DNA of 64,000 bases from Dyadobacter subterraneus. GTDB lineage: Bacteria; Bacteroidota; Bacteroidia; Cytophagales; Spirosomataceae. A program made the position numbers and the translations under genes. Where the stretch lies: positions 5,434,501 to 5,498,500 of the forward strand of contig NZ_JACYGY010000001.1 in the NCBI RefSeq assembly GCF_015221875.1, in the 5' to 3' direction. Within the stretch, counting starts at the first letter, position 1, and every line of letters begins with the position of its first letter. Below the pieces are notes generated by a model that saw only the letters and a list, made by a program, of their open reading frames with translations, was not told the origin of the DNA and did not search any database. This document shows, piece after piece, positions 61,141-64,000 of the stretch.

Positions 61141-61908
61141 ATGCCTTTACTAACAATCATCACCATCACATACAACGCCGAACGCTTCCTGCCCCGAACG
61201 CTGAAAAGCGCTGAAAAGGCATTGGCAAAACTGGCGGATAAAACTGTGGTTGAATACCTGATCATTGACGGAGGTTCAAAAGACAACACTTTAACCATTG
61301 CCAGTGAATTCGAATTTATCTCAAAAGTAATTTCTGAACCAGATCGCGGACTTTATGACGCGATGAATAAAGGCTTGAATCTGGCAACTGGAAAGTATTT
61401 ATGGTTTCTGAACGCTGGTGATGAAGTTCAGGATGAAAACATTTTAAGTCAGTTAATTTCTGCGTTTGAAAGTAATGCAGATGTTTATTACAGCGATGCA
61501 TTGCTAGTTCGCGAAGATGGCAGTGAAGTTGGATTAAGAAGTAAATTTACTCCACACGATTTGCCTAAAAACCTTACCTGGAAAGATTTTGCACTGGGAA
61601 TGAAAGTTTGCCACCAATCTTTTATTGCTAAAAAAGAAATTGCCCCACCCTATGATTACACCAATCTGAGTGCTGATATTGACTGGGAAATTTCCTGTTT
61701 GAAAAACTCAAAAAAGACACAGTATATGGATTTTATTCTTTGTCGGTATTTAATGGGCGGACTGTCAATACAAAATCATCGCCGCTCATTATTAGATCGT
61801 TATAATGTTTTAAAAAAGCATTTCGGATTGATTCCTTCGCTTTGGAATCATGGATTAATTTTCTGGCGGGGATTCTGGTTTGCGCGGAAAAATGGGAAAT
61901 ATTGGTAG
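61141..61908 (+). CDS. Glycosyltransferase family 2
   Basis: 255 residues. GT-A fold start LLTIITITYNAERFLPRTLK, the DGGSKDNT loop, SEPDRGLYDAMNKGLNLATG and LWFLNAGDE as DxD-like acidic site (here N-A-G-D-E). Family subgroup of WcaA-type colanic-acid enzymes. It adds a sugar on the cytoplasmic face. Fourth gene of the plus unit; its stop lies one base from the stop of the convergent GH76-like gene. Confidence 0.9.
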   Translation: MPLLTIITITYNAERFLPRTLKSAEKALAKLADKTVVEYLIIDGGSKDNTLTIASEFEFISKVISEPDRGLYDAMNKGLNLATGKYLWFLNAGDEVQDENILSQLISAFESNADVYYSDALLVREDGSEVGLRSKFTPHDLPKNLTWKDFALGMKVCHQSFIAKKEIAPPYDYTNLSADIDWEISCLKNSKKTQYMDFILCRYLMGGLSIQNHRRSLLDRYNVLKKHFGLIPSLWNHGLIFWRGFWFARKNGKYW

Positions 61909-61909
61909 A

Positions 61910-62992
61910 CTATTTCATCCCGTCCAATCTTGCATACATTTCCATCATCGCCGATTGATCGATCAGGGTTTTGGCCGCTTTTGTTCCTACTAAACCTTTT
62001 TCATCTCTTTCTTCTTTCCAGATACGCTCGGCATCGTCAACAAAAAACTGAAATTGTTTTTTGTTTTTGTTCACTTTATAAAGCTCTTCGTAGCCTCTAA
62101 GCAACACAACATTAAACCAATAATTTCCCGGCAACTTTTTGTTCTTGTAAAAATATTTTTCCGCAGAATTTGCGATCAATTCAGCTTCATCCAGATACTT
62201 TTTCTCTTTTGTAATCGTATACAAAATAACATTGGATTGGAGCATTGTTCCGGTATTGTAGGTATATTTTGCTGAATCGATTTTCAAACTTGGAATCTTG
62301 ATTGCATCGTAAAAAATACCATCGGATGCGCGCAGGTTTTTATTTGTCCAGCCATACAACTTGATCGCCGTTGTCAAATATTCTTTCTTTTTTGTGACCT
62401 TGTACAATTGCAAAGCCACCAGAATTCCTGGACCGTTTGAGCAAGTATTTTTCGTATTTTTTTCATCTTCCTTCCAGTACAATCCCCCACCCGATTTTTC
62501 ATCATAACCTGTCATCTGAAACCGGTAAATTTCCTCAGCGATATCCAGATATGATTTCTTTTTTGTCCGGTTGTAAGCATCCAGACAAGCAATCGCGATC
62601 CATTGGTTATCGTCATAAAAACGCGAATCTTTTTCTTCTTTTGTTACATAAGCCTGATAACCAGGCACTGGCGGATTTGTATTATGGTACTGAGCGATTG
62701 CTGCTAAAACCGGTTTCATAAATTCTTTTCCCGGCTCTATTTGCTCAGCTTCATTAGCGGCCTGAACCAAGGCGCATAACGGCCATAAATAAGAATGTAG
62801 TTTGTCGTTTTTACCATTTGTCTCTTTATACAACCCGGTTTCAGATTCGTAAAAAACAGAATTTATATTGCTGCTGATGGCATTTACTCGTGATTTATAA
62901 TCAATACCAGCAGGTTGCCCATTTGCATCTACAAAAAAACAGAATACCAGAAAAAGTTGAAATGGAATAATCCGGATCATTGACAATGTCAT
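61910..62992 (-). CDS. GH76-like glycoside hydrolase
   Basis: 360 residues from ATG 62992 (an ATG at 62980 is also possible); the longer frame from a TTG at 63052 would bury the signal peptide IRIIPFQLFLVFCFFVDANG. GH76 features: LYKETNGKNDKLHSYLWPLC, the catalytic Asp pair in SRFYDDNQWIAIACLDAYNR, GGGLYWKEDEKNTKNTCSNG and YNTGTMLQSNVILY. The family cuts alpha-1,6-mannan, e.g. of yeast wall. Exported. Together with GH92 it suits mannan use. Confidence 0.83.
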   Translation of the reverse strand: MTLSMIRIIPFQLFLVFCFFVDANGQPAGIDYKSRVNAISSNINSVFYESETGLYKETNGKNDKLHSYLWPLCALVQAANEAEQIEPGKEFMKPVLAAIAQYHNTNPPVPGYQAYVTKEEKDSRFYDDNQWIAIACLDAYNRTKKKSYLDIAEEIYRFQMTGYDEKSGGGLYWKEDEKNTKNTCSNGPGILVALQLYKVTKKKEYLTTAIKLYGWTNKNLRASDGIFYDAIKIPSLKIDSAKYTYNTGTMLQSNVILYTITKEKKYLDEAELIANSAEKYFYKNKKLPGNYWFNVVLLRGYEELYKVNKNKKQFQFFVDDAERIWKEERDEKGLVGTKAAKTLIDQSAMMEMYARLDGMK

Positions 62993-63182
62993 TAAGTTAG
63001 GAACTGAAATAACAAAGTGAAAGTCTATGTTTGTTATACTCTTTTGCGGCAAATTTTATATCCGGACACCAATTTTCATCACAATTGTGTTGAAACTTCA
63101 CCTAAACTTGAAGAATAACGTAATTAAATTTTGATATTCTAATAATATTCAAAATAGTATTTTATATAATACCTCCATTACC

Positions 63183-63190
63183 TATTTTTG
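63183..63190 (+). promoter_or_regulatory. Promoter -7 box for the ECF sigma gene
   Basis: TATTTTTG, exact TAnnTTTG match. The upstream TTG at 63188 lies within it, so the sigma gene must start downstream. Confidence 0.55.
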
Positions 63191-63223
63191 ATTCTACGAT
63201 GTCTATTTTCAACAGAATCACTA

Positions 63224-63829
63224 TTGACTCAGATCTCCAAACATACCGATGATTCAATACTCTGGGACAGTTTCCGGAACGGGAATGAGGCAGCTTATAC
63301 CGAGCTCGCCACACGATACTACCGCACTTTACTTCACTACGGTTTAAGATTTACACCAAACGTTCAAATTGCCGAAGATGCTTTACAGGATTTATTCATC
63401 CATCTCTGGCTCCACCGTCAAAATCTCAATGACACCCCCTCGATCAAGTTTTATTTGCTAAAATCTTTTCGTCACAGAATCATTAAAACGCTGAAACCGC
63501 TAGCCGGAGAAGAGGAATTGACAGGAGAATTCGTCGATACCTGGCAGGAATTTTCCTCCGAAGAAGTGATCATCCAAAATGAAAATGAGCTTAATCTAAA
63601 AAATCAGGTTAAAGAATTAATGACGCAACTTCCGACAAGGCAACGGGAAGTTATTTATCTAAGATTTTTTCAAGGTTTAAAATCCGAAGAAATCGGAGTT
63701 TTGCTTGCTATTAAGCCGCAATCCGTCAGTAATATTTTGCAACGCGCTTTGTCAACCCTGCGTAATATATGGCCAATAAGCCCTTCTTTTTCTTTTATCT
63801 TTTATTCATTTTTCGAAATAATATTATAA
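63224..63829 (+). CDS. ECF-type RNA polymerase sigma factor
   Basis: 201 residues if started at TTG 63224 (TQISKHTDDSILWDSFRNGN); a TTG at 63188 overlaps the promoter box. Region 2: FRNGNEAAYTELATRYYRTL, then IAEDALQDLFIHLWLHRQNL. Region 4: LPTRQREVIYLRFFQGLKSE and EIGVLLAIKPQSVSNILQRA. This is the FecI-like ECF group used in Bacteroidota with FecR anti-sigma factors. The last 16 residues (SPSFSFIFYSFFEIIL) are hydrophobic, which is slightly unusual. The FecR-like gene follows 95 bases later. Confidence 0.92.
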   Translation: MTQISKHTDDSILWDSFRNGNEAAYTELATRYYRTLLHYGLRFTPNVQIAEDALQDLFIHLWLHRQNLNDTPSIKFYLLKSFRHRIIKTLKPLAGEEELTGEFVDTWQEFSSEEVIIQNENELNLKNQVKELMTQLPTRQREVIYLRFFQGLKSEEIGVLLAIKPQSVSNILQRALSTLRNIWPISPSFSFIFYSFFEIIL

Positions 63830-63892
63830 TTTTTAAAGAATAGTAAAAATTTAGTTTGGCAAGTGAGTATCCATACAGATTAAACAGATAGT

Positions 63893-63920
63893 AACAATAT
63901 AGAGGTAGAAATATATTGTT
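63893..63920 (+). other. Short inverted repeat before the FecR-like start
   Basis: AACAATATA (63893-63901) pairs with TATATTGTT (63912-63920), ending five bases before the ATG. It could hide the ribosome binding region or be an operator. Confidence 0.35.
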
Positions 63921-63924
63921 ATTT

Positions 63925-64000
63925 ATGAATGCCAAGCTCGACGCGCTTTTTCAGGAATTGATAAAAAATCCGGTTTTTATAGCCTGGGTACTTGAAGAAA
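63925..64000 (+). CDS. FecR-type anti-sigma factor, N-terminal part only
   Basis: ATG 63925 gives MNAKLDALFQELIKNPVFIA and WVLEE before the window ends. The pattern of a short helical start with F..LI.NP.F..WV is what FecR-family proteins of Bacteroidota show before the membrane helix, and the gene follows an ECF sigma factor. With 25 residues visible, the family is inferred from context as much as from sequence. Confidence 0.6.
   Translation, partial: MNAKLDALFQELIKNPVFIAWVLEE

Noticed and set aside
63188..63226. Longer sigma-factor start at TTG 63188
   Set aside because: That codon lies in the promoter box TATTTTTG, so it would precede the transcript.

Overview
This window looks like a chromosome segment from a Bacteroidota bacterium of the order Cytophagales, in the Dyadobacter/Spirosomaceae neighbourhood. 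That placement is an inference from gene content and promoter style; no rRNA or tRNA is present to test it. The support is: TonB-dependent receptors that begin with a carboxypeptidase-regulatory-like domain, a Reg_prop beta-propeller histidine kinase, an ECF sigma factor followed by a FecR-type protein, a GH92/GH95/GH76/sulfatase glycan-degrading repertoire, and many exact matches to the Bacteroidota -7 promoter box TAnnTTTG at sensible distances upstream of starts.

Layout. 1-5944 (minus) is a catabolic gene string: GH95 fucosidase, a secreted PVC-type dehydrogenase with a cytochrome c tail, and a tandem alpha/beta hydrolase cut by the window edge. 6280-11049 holds a YhdH-type reductase with a divergent HxlR regulator, a sulfatase and a PoxB-type pyruvate dehydrogenase. 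11404-16189 (minus) is a four-gene unit: TonB receptor, TPR-like protein, LytS-type kinase, LytTR regulator. 16403-18853 is an island of small unknown genes. 19202-28482 is mostly housekeeping (NamZ-like muramidase, radical SAM, M42 peptidase, greA, fmt, folA, hslU). 28845-36673 carries a GH92 mannosidase, a probable metal-acquisition set (TonB receptor, DoxX, DUF4198) and gluconokinase. 36865-42938 is mixed housekeeping and includes a lamin-tail gene broken by a frameshift. 43252-47916 encodes a large sensor kinase facing two paralogous NarL-type regulators. 48604-61908 is a surface-polysaccharide locus (nucleotide-sugar dehydrogenase, WecB, flippase, glycosyltransferases, methyltransferases), interrupted by a 1.1 kb stretch of ORF6N-gene remnants and repeats. 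61910-64000 has a GH76-like protein and the start of an ECF sigma/FecR pair.

How the parts relate. Secreted and periplasmic glycan-attacking enzymes (GH95, GH92, GH76-like, sulfatase, esterase) are scattered rather than built as one SusCD locus. The ECF/FecR pair at the right edge probably controls a TonB or SusCD system beyond the window. The two receptor operons look like separate uptake or sensing modules.

The most unusual signals are non-coding or architectural: a probable transcription attenuator in the greA leader with mutually exclusive pairings; three long near-perfect palindromes, each inside a remnant of an ORF6N-domain gene; several families of inverted-repeat intergenic elements (four in all); a DUF4198 protein whose predicted mature N-terminus is histidine; a minimal HETIH membrane protein; and an AlbA_2/winged-helix regulator with a 12-bp repeat translationally coupled to a glycosyltransferase.
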